64,000 bases of DNA, from positions 2,141,581 to 2,205,580 of the forward strand of contig NZ_CP063169.1 of NCBI RefSeq assembly GCF_014960965.1, in the 5' to 3' direction. A program made the translations under genes and the position numbers. This DNA is from Ruania alkalisoli (GTDB lineage Bacteria > Actinomycetota > Actinomycetes > Actinomycetales > Beutenbergiaceae). The notes beneath the pieces were generated by a model. It worked only from the letters and a program-made list of their open reading frames with translations. It was not told the DNA's origin and ran no database searches. Shown here in pieces: positions 1 through 7,690 of the stretch. Numbering within the stretch: the first letter of the stretch is position 1; the number at the start of each line of letters is the position of its first letter.

Positions 1-2
1 CT

Positions 3-266
3 GGGCAGGTCGTTGTGCAGTTCTCCGGGCCACACTGCTCCGCTTGCGGTCCCACCGCCCGGGCCTGGCGCAGCGTCACGTCGGCGCCGGACGCATTCGT
101 CGAGGTGGACGTGACTGAGCATCTGGAGTTGGCGACCGCGTTCGGCGTCCTCAGCACACCCACCAGCCTGGTTTTCGACAATGTCGGCCGATTGCGTGCC
201 CGTGTGGGTGGCGCCGCCTCGCCGACCCGTGCGCGCGAGGCGCTGTCGTTGGTGGCAGCTCAATGA
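3..266 (+). CDS. Thioredoxin-family protein, 5' end outside window
   Basis: The reading frame is open from the window edge and contains the redox motif CSAC followed by Gly-Pro, as in thioredoxin folds, plus a cis-proline-like STPTS stretch. The true start lies upstream, because the frame before the first in-window GTG (reading GQVVVQFSG) already looks like the thioredoxin beta-strand. The protein probably reduces or exchanges disulfides. Its stop overlaps the start of the DUF4395 gene (ATGA), a common actinobacterial pairing. Substrate and location are unknown because the N-terminus is missing. Confidence 0.8.
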   Translation, partial: GQVVVQFSGPHCSACGPTARAWRSVTSAPDAFVEVDVTEHLELATAFGVLSTPTSLVFDNVGRLRARVGGAASPTRAREALSLVAAQ

Positions 267-709
267 CCGGGACCAGTGGAACAGGGATCGACCCACGTGG
301 GCCGCGAGTCGGAGCCGGCATCACGAGTGTGCTACTCATCGCCGTGATCCTGCTGAGCGGCGCCGCGGGACTGGTCGTTCTCGCGGTGGTGGTCGCATCG
401 TTTGCGCTCGGTACGGCCGCAGGAGTCGGGCGCACCTGGCAGGGGGCGCTCTACCGGCGCGTGATCCAGCCCCGTCTCGGACCTCCGGCCGAGCTGGAAG
501 ATCCGGCACCACCGCGATTCGCACAGGCAGTCGGTCTGCTCATCACTGCTGCCGGACTGGTGCTTGGCTTGCTCGGGGTGACCTGGGCGCCGCCGGTGTT
601 CGCCGGTGTGGCTCTGGTGGCCGCATTCCTGAACGCTGTGTTCGGTTTCTGCCTCGGATGTGAGATGTACGTGCTGCTCCGGCGCTTGCGCCGTCCCACC
701 GTGGCCTGA
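263..709 (+). CDS. DUF4395 membrane protein
   Basis: This is a 148-residue protein with hydrophobic segments at about 20-52 and 86-130. The C-terminal motif FCLGCE (Cys130, Cys133) is typical of DUF4395. The family is often found beside, or fused to, thioredoxin-like proteins, so the paired cysteines may exchange electrons with the upstream thioredoxin; this is inference. It is translationally coupled to that gene through a 4-base overlap. The biochemical role of DUF4395 is not established. Confidence 0.85.
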   Translation: MTGTSGTGIDPRGPRVGAGITSVLLIAVILLSGAAGLVVLAVVVASFALGTAAGVGRTWQGALYRRVIQPRLGPPAELEDPAPPRFAQAVGLLITAAGLVLGLLGVTWAPPVFAGVALVAAFLNAVFGFCLGCEMYVLLRRLRRPTVA

Positions 710-712
710 GCG

Positions 713-925
713 CTACCGGCGCCGCCGGTGCCACCAGGTGGCGACGAATGGCCACGAGAACGCGATCAGCGCGCAGAGCACGAGCGTCCCTCCCCATCCG
801 AGGCCTAGCCGATAGGCGACCAGGTTGATCAGCAGGATCACAGCCAACGTGATCAGCATCTGCTTCGTGCCGAGCCGCCACAGTCGGCGGTCGCGGTGGA
901 TGCGCGGACGCTGGGGGCTGCTCAT
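713..925 (-). CDS. Small two-helix membrane protein
   Basis: The 70-residue product has two hydrophobic segments (about 22-38 and 45-60) between Arg/His-rich ends. I do not recognise a named family. The start ATG overlaps the stop of the flavin-type oxidoreductase upstream (ATGA), which argues for a real, coupled gene. It ends three bases from the convergent DUF4395 gene. Confidence 0.65.
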   Translation of the reverse strand: MSSPQRPRIHRDRRLWRLGTKQMLITLAVILLINLVAYRLGLGWGGTLVLCALIAFSWPFVATWWHRRRR

Positions 926-1911
926 CGGATGAGCTCCGGGAGGACCTGCCGCTCGAACAGCTCGATACCTGAGCGGTCGTAGGCAGCCTCTGGGAAATAG
1001 AGGATCGCGTACGTCATCCCGGCCTCCTGCATCCCGCTCAGCCGTTCTACGACCTGCTCCGGAGTTCCCGTCGTCAGGGACGCACGGTAGCCGGCGACGA
1101 TCTGTGCGGCCCGGTCCGCGCCCACAGCAGCGGTCATCCGATCCTCCAGCTGCCACAGCCGATCGGCGACCTCGGCCTCGCTCGACCCGATCGCCGTGTT
1201 GTAGTTGGAGGATCGAACGATGGTGTCGAAGTCGGTGCCGACCTGGTCGCAGTGCTCACGCAGGACCTGACTCTTGTGGGCGAAGCCGTCTGGCGATCCG
1301 TCGAAATTCGTGTGGGTGGCGTAGCGTGCGGCGATCTTCAGCGTCACCTTCTCACCACCGCCGGCGATCCACAGCGGTAGTCCGCCGTCCTGCAATGGGC
1401 GGGGCTGCACGATCGCACCGTCGACCTGATAGTGCGTCCCATTGAGCGTCGCCACGCCGTCGGTCCAGGCCTGGCGCATGATCTGCACGCCTTCGTCGAG
1501 CATGCCGAGGCGCTGCCCGGCGCGCGGAAAGCCGTAGCCATATGCCCGCCATTCGTGCTCGTACCATCCGCCGCCGATCCCCATCTGCGCGCGTCCACCG
1601 GAGATGATGTCGACCGTTGCGGCGACCTTCGCCAGATAGGCCGGGTTGCGATACGCCATACACGTGCACATCTGGCCCAGCTTGACGCTGGAGGTGGAGG
1701 CGGCAAAGGCGGACATCAGTGTCCATGCCTCGTGAGTTGCCTCCTTACTCGGAACCGGGGTCGTGTGGAAGTGGTCGTAGACCCAGATCGAGTCCCAGGC
1801 GCCTGCGTCGGCCACCTGGGCGAGTCCGTTCATCACGTTCCAGTGGTCGACCGGGTCGATGCCCACCAGATCGAAGCGCCAGCCCTGCGGGATGAAGAAG
1901 CCGAATTCCAT
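922..1911 (-). CDS. LLM-class (luciferase-like) oxidoreductase, probably F420-dependent
   Basis: The 329-residue protein has the luciferase-like monooxygenase layout: an N-terminal beta strand MEFGFFIP, WVYDHF near residue 45, and a GGRAQMGIGGGWYEHE segment that is characteristic of actinobacterial F420-dependent members. Members transfer hydride between F420H2 (or FMN) and varied substrates; the substrate here is unknown. It follows the DUF4126 gene by about 10 bases. The start is the ATG that has a TAGGTT box 7 bases upstream rather than a ribosome binding site, suggesting its own leaderless promoter. Confidence 0.88.
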   Translation of the reverse strand: MEFGFFIPQGWRFDLVGIDPVDHWNVMNGLAQVADAGAWDSIWVYDHFHTTPVPSKEATHEAWTLMSAFAASTSSVKLGQMCTCMAYRNPAYLAKVAATVDIISGGRAQMGIGGGWYEHEWRAYGYGFPRAGQRLGMLDEGVQIMRQAWTDGVATLNGTHYQVDGAIVQPRPLQDGGLPLWIAGGGEKVTLKIAARYATHTNFDGSPDGFAHKSQVLREHCDQVGTDFDTIVRSSNYNTAIGSSEAEVADRLWQLEDRMTAAVGADRAAQIVAGYRASLTTGTPEQVVERLSGMQEAGMTYAILYFPEAAYDRSGIELFERQVLPELIR

Positions 1912-1918
1912 AGTGCTC

Positions 1919-1924
1919 AACCTA
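1919..1924 (-). promoter_or_regulatory. Leaderless-type -10 box for the LLM oxidoreductase
   Basis: TAGGTT lies 7 bases before the start codon, with no Shine-Dalgarno sequence. The TAG of this box is also the stop codon of the DUF4126 gene. No clear -35 element is visible. Confidence 0.5.
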
Positions 1925-2497
1925 CGCTGCTCTGGTACGTCGTCGCTGCAATCGCCACACGACGACAGCCGCCGCCGTGACGAGGACGAGTACCAGCACC
2001 GGGAGAAGGAGCGCGACGATCGTGAGCGCGACGGCCGTGATGTCCTCGACTGTGGAGGCCACCGGCGCGCCGACACCTGCCGTGGAGAGATTGACCCCGG
2101 CGCGCACACCCGCCTTGCCGATGTGGGTGATCAGGGCGAGCACCACGCCGCAGGCGAAGGGAAGCACTGCGGCGCTGGTGAGGAATTCACCCGGGTCAGT
2201 CGTCGCTGGAGTGACGGCACCCGAACCTGCCGCGAACACGATTCCACCCGCCGTCGGTCGTACCACCGTCTGCAGGATGTCGTTGACATGGTCCACGGCC
2301 GGGACTTTGTCCGCGACCACCTCGACGGCAAGCAGCACTCCGAGTACCACGAGCACCCACCCGTTGGTGATCCATGCCCATTCCGGCGGAAGGGACACCA
2401 GCGTGGTGTATCGGCTGAGGAGACCGATCATCAGCATCGGGACATAGGCGTTCAGTCCGGATGCGAGGGCAAGGCCGCTGCCGGTCAGCAGCTCCAC
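1922..2497 (-). CDS. DUF4126 membrane protein
   Basis: The 191-residue protein starts MELLTGSGLALASGLNAYVP, a signature-like N-terminus of DUF4126. It has several hydrophobic segments, including strong ones around 46-60, 109-125 and 152-180, and an Arg-rich C-terminus. Family function is unknown; it is an integral membrane protein. The start follows the stop of the thiamine-binding-like gene upstream by three bases, so the two are probably co-transcribed. Confidence 0.85.
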   Translation of the reverse strand: MELLTGSGLALASGLNAYVPMLMIGLLSRYTTLVSLPPEWAWITNGWVLVVLGVLLAVEVVADKVPAVDHVNDILQTVVRPTAGGIVFAAGSGAVTPATTDPGEFLTSAAVLPFACGVVLALITHIGKAGVRAGVNLSTAGVGAPVASTVEDITAVALTIVALLLPVLVLVLVTAAAVVVWRLQRRRTRAA

Positions 2498-2500
2498 CGG

Positions 2501-2806
2501 TCAGCCGTCCTGCCGCTCGGCAAGGGCGCTCTCGACCCGTGCGACCTTCGCGTCCAGCTCACCGGTATGACCGGGTCGGATGTCGGCCTTCATCACCAAG
2601 GTGATCCGATGACCGTGGGCGGCGACCGCATCGGTCGCTTCGCGGACAACGGCGAAGACCTCGTCCCATTCACCTTCGATAGTCGTGAACATGGCATCGG
2701 TACGGTGCGGCAGCCCGCTCGCACGCACGATGGCGACCGCATCGGCGACGGCGGCTGTCACCGAGTCGCCGGCACCGAGAGGCGCCACGGAGAACGCTAG
2801 GAGCAT
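2501..2806 (-). CDS. MTH1187/YqgV-type thiamine-binding protein (DUF77)
   Basis: The 101-residue product matches the small ferredoxin-like MTH1187/YkoF-type family: MLLAFSVAPLG at the N-terminus, HRTDAMFTTIEGEWDEV in the middle, and a conserved KADIRPG segment. Family members form tetramers and bind thiamine or related ligands; the physiological role is unclear. It is first in a three-gene minus-strand run with DUF4126 and the LLM oxidoreductase, and divergent from the phosphatidyltransferase gene. Confidence 0.85.
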   Translation of the reverse strand: MLLAFSVAPLGAGDSVTAAVADAVAIVRASGLPHRTDAMFTTIEGEWDEVFAVVREATDAVAAHGHRITLVMKADIRPGHTGELDAKVARVESALAERQDG

Positions 2807-2859
2807 GGCACCAGTGTGGCAGAACGCCCGTGTCGATCGATGGGGGAGCGACGATCGCA

Positions 2860-2865
2860 TAGCAT
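2860..2865 (+). promoter_or_regulatory. Leaderless-type -10 box for the CDP-alcohol phosphatidyltransferase
   Basis: TAGCAT lies exactly 6 bases upstream of the GTG at 2872, and no ribosome binding site precedes that GTG. Confidence 0.5.
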
Positions 2866-2871
2866 CGTGGC

Positions 2872-3495
2872 GTGAGCGCGTCAGAGGGTCCCCGCCGGTC
2901 TGAGCACCGGCCTGACGACAGCCCGGCAATGAGCGACCGGATCCTCACCGTCCCGAATGCCATCAGCCTTCTGCGGTTGCTGATGGTGCCAGTGGTCGGC
3001 GTGCTGATCTTCAGCGGCCACATGGTGGCGGCATTCTTCGTGCTGGTGCTAGCCGGGGTCAGCGATTGGCTGGACGGCGTGATCGCCCGCCGGTTCGATC
3101 AGACATCGCGCCTGGGCAAGTTCCTCGATCCATCGGCCGATCGCCTCTTCATCCTGGTGACAATCACCGGGCTCGCCTATCAGGGAACGATTCCGTGGTG
3201 GCTGGTTGTGGCGATCGTGGCGCGGGAAGCCGCCGTGGGTCTCTGCCTGCCGGCGATGGCCCGGCGTGGGTATGCGGGCTTCCCGGTGCACATGGCAGGA
3301 AAAGCAGGAACGTTCGCGCTCATGTACGCATTCCCGCTACTGCTGCTTGCGCATGTGGAGGGAACGGTCGGTGAGGTGGCCTGGGTCGTCGGGTGGGCTG
3401 CCGCGCTCTGGGGAGTGTTCTTGTACTGGGTCGCCGGGCTTCTTTACGTGAAGCAGTTCCGTGACGTGCTGACCGGCCGGGCGGTGCCGGCGTGA
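2872..3495 (+). CDS. CDP-alcohol phosphatidyltransferase, PgsA-like
   Basis: The 207-residue membrane protein carries the complete family motif DG(x)2AR(x)8G(x)3D(x)3D (Asp68, Gly69, Ala72, Arg73, Gly82, Asp86, Asp90), which binds CDP-diacylglycerol and metal, with about six hydrophobic segments. It makes a phospholipid head group linkage, probably phosphatidylglycerophosphate or cardiolipin; the acceptor cannot be read from sequence. GTG 2872 is chosen because of the promoter box 6 bases upstream; ATG 2929 (MSDRILTV) is the alternative. It opens the conserved DUF881/Sbp/GarA block and overlaps the next gene by 4 bases. Confidence 0.88.
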   Translation: MSASEGPRRSEHRPDDSPAMSDRILTVPNAISLLRLLMVPVVGVLIFSGHMVAAFFVLVLAGVSDWLDGVIARRFDQTSRLGKFLDPSADRLFILVTITGLAYQGTIPWWLVVAIVAREAAVGLCLPAMARRGYAGFPVHMAGKAGTFALMYAFPLLLLAHVEGTVGEVAWVVGWAAALWGVFLYWVAGLLYVKQFRDVLTGRAVPA

Positions 3496-4361
3496 CGCGG
3501 TACCCGGCTCCGCGGCAATCTGGGTATGCGCCCGGAGGACCGAACGCCCGACGGCCGGACGCCTCGATGACGCTGCTCAACGAGGTGCTCGAACGTCCGC
3601 TGGACCTCGGCTATGCGGCCGCAAGCGAAGCACGTAGGCAGGGCACTGCGCGGCCTGCCACTCCCGTGCGTCGCGGCCTGACCTTCCTTCTGGCGCTCGT
3701 TCTGGGCCTGACCGCTGTCTGGGCCGCGCGCGAGCTGCGTACCCCGGCCGGCGTCGAGACAGCCTCGGACGTCCTGGTTGCGCAGATCCGGGAGCGATCG
3801 GCTACCGGGGAGGAGCTGATGGCGCAGAACACTGCGCTGCGCGGCGAGATCGCCGAGTTGCAGGAGCAGGCCCTGGGAACCGAGGCCGAGGAACTGCTCG
3901 AGCTGACCGAGCGGATCGGGAGTGCAGTCGGCACGACCGCCGTCGAAGGGCCCGGGATGGTCGTCACGCTGAGCGACTCAGCGTCCGCGAACAGCGGCGA
4001 ACCAGATGCTGAGTACGGTCGCGTGCGCGACGTGGATCTTCAGCTCGTCGTCAACGGGCTGTGGGCATCCGGGGCCGAGGCGATCGCCGTCAACGGGCAT
4101 CGTTTGACCGCGCAGACGGCCATCCGGACGGCCGGGGATGCCATCCTCGTGGACCTGCAGCCGATGATCTCCCCATATCGGATCGAGGCGATCGGTGACC
4201 CGGACGGCATGCGTACCCAGTTCGCGCGGACCCAGGCCGCAGGATTCCTGAACTTCCTGGCGGCCCAGGCGTCCATTAGTTCGTCGGTCGAGCGCGCAGA
4301 CGAACTGCGCCTTGCCGCCGGCACGTCTCTGGCGCCGAGCCTCGTGACCGAATCGTCATGA
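3492..4361 (+). CDS. DUF881 family protein (first copy)
   Basis: The 289-residue protein has a cytoplasmic N-terminal region, one membrane helix at about 63-80, a coiled-coil-like stretch (about 100-140), and the DUF881 domain with VEGPGMVVTLSDS and the IAVNGHRLT motif. DUF881 proteins flank Sbp in Gram-positive bacteria and are linked to cell envelope or division only by context. The GTG start overlaps the upstream stop (GTGA). It is paralogous to the product at 4755-5534. Confidence 0.87.
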   Translation: MTRYPAPRQSGYAPGGPNARRPDASMTLLNEVLERPLDLGYAAASEARRQGTARPATPVRRGLTFLLALVLGLTAVWAARELRTPAGVETASDVLVAQIRERSATGEELMAQNTALRGEIAELQEQALGTEAEELLELTERIGSAVGTTAVEGPGMVVTLSDSASANSGEPDAEYGRVRDVDLQLVVNGLWASGAEAIAVNGHRLTAQTAIRTAGDAILVDLQPMISPYRIEAIGDPDGMRTQFARTQAAGFLNFLAAQASISSSVERADELRLAAGTSLAPSLVTESS

Positions 4362-4425
4362 GGCGCGACCACGGGCACCGCGGTTGGCGTGTCAGACTGT
4401 TGCGCGACGGCGAAGGGAGGTTGCG

Positions 4426-4758
4426 ATGATCGCCGTTGCCGGCCTCATCGTCGGAGTCGTGTTCGGGCTCATCCTGCAGCCGTCTGTCCCTGCTGAGTTG
4501 CAGCCGTACCTGCCCATTGCCGTCGTAGCGGCGTTGGACGCCCTCTTCGGTGCCGTACGGGCGCGGCTGGAGGAAGTGTTCGACGAACGAGTCTTCGTCA
4601 CCTCCTTCCTGTTCAACGTGCTCATCGCGGCCTTCTTGGTCTTCCTCGGCGATCAGCTGGGCGTGGGCTCCCAGCTCAGTACCGCAGTGGTGGTGGTGCT
4701 CGGAATCCGGATCTTCTCCAACGCCGCTTCGATCCGGCGGCATGTCTTCAAGGCATGA
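4426..4758 (+). CDS. sbp: Small basic protein Sbp (DUF1290)
   Basis: The 110-residue product has three hydrophobic segments and the family pattern PYLPIAVVAALDALFGAVRA followed by FDERVFVTSFLFN. The start is the ATG preceded by GAAGGGAGG. Sbp is a conserved membrane protein of unknown function that almost always lies between two DUF881 genes, as here. Its stop overlaps the next ATG by 4 bases. Confidence 0.9.
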   Translation: MIAVAGLIVGVVFGLILQPSVPAELQPYLPIAVVAALDALFGAVRARLEEVFDERVFVTSFLFNVLIAAFLVFLGDQLGVGSQLSTAVVVVLGIRIFSNAASIRRHVFKA

Positions 4759-5534
4759 CCCACCACAGCGGCGCTCACCGCGCAGAGGACGGCGACGGTC
4801 CCGAGAACGGGCCGGAGGGGGTGCCCCCTTCGGCGAGGGCGCCACAGTCGGACGGACGTGGTCGCTCCCTTCGATCCCAGCTGCTCATCGGTGCGATGTG
4901 CGTGCTGCTCGGCTTCGCGATCGTGGCTCAGGTACGTCAGACGCAGGGCGACGAGTTCTCGGCCCTGCGAGAGGACGACCTCGTCCGGTTGCTGGATGAG
5001 GTGACCCAGCGAAACGAGGAGCTCGCCGACCAGAGCGCGCAGCTGACGAGGCAGCGCGACAGCCTGCTCTCCGGCTCGGACGGGCGGGCTCTGCAAGAGG
5101 ATCAGCTCGATCTGCTGAACATCCTCGCTGGGACGGTCCCCGTGGAGGGCCCCGGCGTGGTGGTGACGGTGGAGGACCCGGACGACGACGTCAACGCGCA
5201 GCAGATGGTGCACATGCTCGAGGAGATGCGAAACGCGGGTGCGGAGGCGATTGCGGTTTCCGGGCAACGGCTGACCGCCTCATCAGCGTTCGTGGACACT
5301 GCCGACGGTGGGATGACAGTCAACGGCAACGTGATCGAGTCGCCTTACGAGTGGCGTGTGATCGGTAATGCCGACACCATCGCCGTGGCACTGGACATCC
5401 CCGGTGGCGCGTTCGCGATCATGCGTACTGCTGGAGCGAGCGTCGAGATGTCCGAACGCGAACTCGTCCAGATCACTGCGGTACGTGACATTCCCGACCC
5501 GGAGTTCGCCGAACCGGTCGAGAACGGATCCTGA
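4755..5534 (+). CDS. DUF881 family protein (second copy)
   Basis: The 259-residue protein has a hydrophilic N-terminus, one membrane helix at about 43-60, a coiled-coil-like stretch (about 70-110), and the DUF881 domain with VEGPGVVVTVEDPDDDVN and IAVSGQRLT. It is coupled to sbp by an ATGA overlap. The two DUF881 copies differ mainly in their N-terminal tails and probably act together with Sbp at the membrane; function is inferred only from the constant gene order. Confidence 0.88.
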   Translation: MTHHSGAHRAEDGDGPENGPEGVPPSARAPQSDGRGRSLRSQLLIGAMCVLLGFAIVAQVRQTQGDEFSALREDDLVRLLDEVTQRNEELADQSAQLTRQRDSLLSGSDGRALQEDQLDLLNILAGTVPVEGPGVVVTVEDPDDDVNAQQMVHMLEEMRNAGAEAIAVSGQRLTASSAFVDTADGGMTVNGNVIESPYEWRVIGNADTIAVALDIPGGAFAIMRTAGASVEMSERELVQITAVRDIPDPEFAEPVENGS

Positions 5535-5644
5535 CGTTCCCGCCCGATGCGCTCGCGAACTAGAGTGGTGCGGGTAGAGTCTGCGACCACGCGCACCCGC
5601 CCACCCCGGCGGGAGCGAATGTCAGGTACCGGGGAGGCACGAGG

Positions 5645-6148
5645 ATGACCGAGCAGCAGAACGGGCAGGGCGGCGAGGAAGCCGACCGGGGCCCTGCGCC
5701 GCACACCACGGCGGCGCTCGGCCGAATCGTGCCGGCCGATGCCGGCGAACAGGTCCCAGGAACGATTGACGCCTCGGATCGCGCGGCAGTGGAGGCGCTC
5801 CCGCCCTCCTCGGCACTCCTCATCGTGCAGCACGGCCCCAACGCCGGCGCGCGGTTTCTCCTCGACGCCGAGCGAGTGACCGCCGGTCGTGACACCTCGG
5901 CCGACATCTTCCTGGATGATGTGACGGTCTCGCGCAAGCATGCCGAGTTCCTCGGCCATGCCGGTGAATTCACAGTCCGGGACGTGGGCAGCCTGAACGG
6001 CACCTACGTGAACCGCACTCGCATCGATGAGGCCGTGCTCCAGGCAGGAGACGAGGTCCAGATCGGCAAGTACCGTTTGACCTTTCATCCGAGCCCGCGA
6101 CGCCCAGTGGCGGGACAGGGCGAGCACACGGGCGACCCGGGCCAGTGA
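5645..6148 (+). CDS. garA: FHA-domain protein, GarA/OdhI family
   Basis: The 167-residue protein has a C-terminal forkhead-associated domain with phosphopeptide-binding residues Gly81-Arg82, Ser97 in SRKHAEF, and Asn118-Gly119-Thr120. GarA/OdhI proteins inhibit 2-oxoglutarate dehydrogenase and regulate glutamate metabolism, controlled by phosphorylation of an N-terminal Thr pair. Here the usual ETTSVF motif is not present; the nearest match is HTTAALGR with Thr21-Thr22. The start follows GGGGAGGCACGAGG. Gene order before ftsR matches mycobacteria. The C-terminal tail is unusually Gly/Pro-rich. Confidence 0.85.
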   Translation: MTEQQNGQGGEEADRGPAPHTTAALGRIVPADAGEQVPGTIDASDRAAVEALPPSSALLIVQHGPNAGARFLLDAERVTAGRDTSADIFLDDVTVSRKHAEFLGHAGEFTVRDVGSLNGTYVNRTRIDEAVLQAGDEVQIGKYRLTFHPSPRRPVAGQGEHTGDPGQ

Positions 6149-6897
6149 GCTCAGCTGCCGCCCGCGAGGAGGACGCCCCGAGCTGGCCGTTCGGCGTGTC
6201 ACGCACACCGACGATGAACATCAGCGGCGCACTGTCGGTACTCAAGCGTGAGTTCCCGGCGATCTCGGTATCCAAGGTCCGCTTCCTCGAAGATCAAGGT
6301 CTGGTCAGCCCGCACCGGACCCCGTCCGGCTACCGGCGCTACTCGCTGGCCGACGTGGAACGGTTGCGGTTCGCCCTCGCGGCGCAGCGAGACTCCTTCC
6401 TGCCGTGGAAGGTGATCCGGGAGCGACTGGCCGATCTCGACGCCGGGGGAGCAGACGTCCCAGCGCCAGGTGCACGGGTGGTGACCGAGGACGGAGATCT
6501 CATCGCCGACCCGGCACCGCACGGACGGCTCACGCCCGAGCAGGTTGCCGAGCAGGCCGGGTGCAGCGTGGACCGGATTGCCGCGCTCACCGCGACCGGT
6601 CTCCTGGTGGCCGACGCGGCGGGGAAGTATCCCGGCGGCTCGGTCGAGATCGTGCGGCTCGCCGACGAACTCGCCTCTCATGGCATCGACGATCGTCATC
6701 TGCGGACGCTACGAAGCGCGGCAGAACGCCAGCTTGACCTGGTCGAGCAGATCGTGGCCCCCGTACGTTCCCAGCGCACCGGACCCTCGGCCAGTGGTTC
6801 GCGGGCCAAGTCGCATGCGATGGCGACTGAGCTTGCCCGCACGATGACCTCGCTACACACGGCGCTCCTGGGCGCCGGTGTGGATCGGATGGAGTGA
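6145..6897 (+). CDS. ftsR: MerR-family transcriptional regulator FtsR
   Basis: The 250-residue protein has an N-terminal MerR winged helix-turn-helix beginning MNISGALSVLKREFPAISVS and a SPHRTPSGYRRYS recognition wing. This matches the Rv1828/FtsR family, shown in Corynebacterium to activate ftsZ. The GTG start overlaps the garA stop (GTGA). The long central and C-terminal region carries a second HTH-like segment (LTPEQVAEQAGCSVDRIAAL), as in the family. Confidence 0.88.
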   Translation: MSSAAAREEDAPSWPFGVSRTPTMNISGALSVLKREFPAISVSKVRFLEDQGLVSPHRTPSGYRRYSLADVERLRFALAAQRDSFLPWKVIRERLADLDAGGADVPAPGARVVTEDGDLIADPAPHGRLTPEQVAEQAGCSVDRIAALTATGLLVADAAGKYPGGSVEIVRLADELASHGIDDRHLRTLRSAAERQLDLVEQIVAPVRSQRTGPSASGSRAKSHAMATELARTMTSLHTALLGAGVDRME

Positions 6898-6946
6898 CAA
6901 CCGGTCACCCGCCGGCCCGAGGTTCGCACGTGAGGCATGTGCGGCG

Positions 6947-6952
6947 TAGCGT
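6947..6952 (+). promoter_or_regulatory. Leaderless-type -10 box for the bifunctional nuclease gene
   Basis: TAGCGT lies exactly 6 bases upstream of the GTG at 6959, with no ribosome binding site between them. Confidence 0.5.
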
Positions 6953-6958
6953 GGTGGC

Positions 6959-7498
6959 GTGCGACAGATGGAGGTTCTCGGAGTGCGGGTGCGGTTGAAC
7001 GCACCTGAGCACGAGGTTCTCGTGTTGCTCAATGAGCGTGAGGGATCGCGCTCGCTGCCCATCGTCATCGGGCCGCACGAAGCGGTCGCCATCGCGACGG
7101 TGCAGGCTGGCATGCCGATGCCGCGGCCGGGAACGCATGACCTGCTGCTTGCGTGCGTTGAGGCCACAGGGATGAAGGTTCAACGGGTGGCGATCACCGA
7201 GCTGCGCGAGGGTACTTTCATCGCCGAGATTGTGCTGAGCAACGGTAGCCGGGTGGATTCACGTGCCTCGGATGCGATCGCTGTCGGGTTGCGGGCCGGA
7301 GTTGAGGTGTGGTGCGCCGATGCCGTACTTGAAGAGGCGGCTGTGGTGCTCGACGTCGACGAGGATGACCGTGAGCACGTCCACCTCACGGGAACCCTGG
7401 GTACCGATGAAGCGGAGGAGCGGGTCGCGGAGTTCCGATCGTTCCTCGACTCGGTTGATCCCGAGGATTTCTCCGATGGCAACGACGACCGATCGTGA
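6959..7498 (+). CDS. Bifunctional nuclease family protein (DUF151)
   Basis: The 179-residue product carries the BFN domain: LPIVIGPHEAVAI near residue 34, RPGTHDLL near 59, and SRASDAIAVGLRAGVEVW near 101. Plant and bacterial BFN proteins have RNase and DNase activity, but the physiological role in actinobacteria is unknown. The C-terminus is acidic. GTG 6959 is preferred over ATG 6968 because of the promoter box 6 bases upstream. It sits in the conserved Rv1829 position. Confidence 0.87.
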   Translation: MRQMEVLGVRVRLNAPEHEVLVLLNEREGSRSLPIVIGPHEAVAIATVQAGMPMPRPGTHDLLLACVEATGMKVQRVAITELREGTFIAEIVLSNGSRVDSRASDAIAVGLRAGVEVWCADAVLEEAAVVLDVDEDDREHVHLTGTLGTDEAEERVAEFRSFLDSVDPEDFSDGNDDRS

Positions 7499-7504
7499 CC
7501 AACT

Positions 7505-7527
7505 CTTAACCTGAACTCGAGGGTAAG
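7505..7527. promoter_or_regulatory. Inverted repeat between the nuclease and MerR genes, candidate MerR operator
   Basis: CTTAACCT and AGGGTAAG flank a 7-base spacer, an 8-base dyad with one mismatch. It lies just after the nuclease stop codon and about 45 bases upstream of a strong promoter for the MerR gene. The placement suggests an operator for that MerR protein or FtsR; this is inference. Confidence 0.4.
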
Positions 7528-7571
7528 ACTCGCCGCGAGCGACACGCCGACACGCTTCCGTGCGCATGTCG

Positions 7572-7600
7572 TTGACCCGGCCCCTCCGGACCAATAGCGT
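7572..7600 (+). promoter_or_regulatory. Sigma-A type promoter of the MerR regulator gene
   Basis: TTGACC and TAGCGT are separated by exactly 17 bases, a near-consensus housekeeping promoter. Transcription would begin near 7607, giving an untranslated leader of about 85 bases before GTG 7691. Confidence 0.55.
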
Positions 7601-7690
7601 CGTGTTCGGAAGGTCGATCTGACCCCAGACCACCGTCGTCGGACGCCACGGAGTACAGTGGTGTAAGTCCGGTATGAGAATGGAGAAGGC

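Noticed and set aside
5575-5580. TAGAGT as a leaderless box for garA
   Set aside because: It lies about 65 bases before the ATG, which has a good GGGGAGG ribosome site; if it is a promoter, the transcript has a leader.
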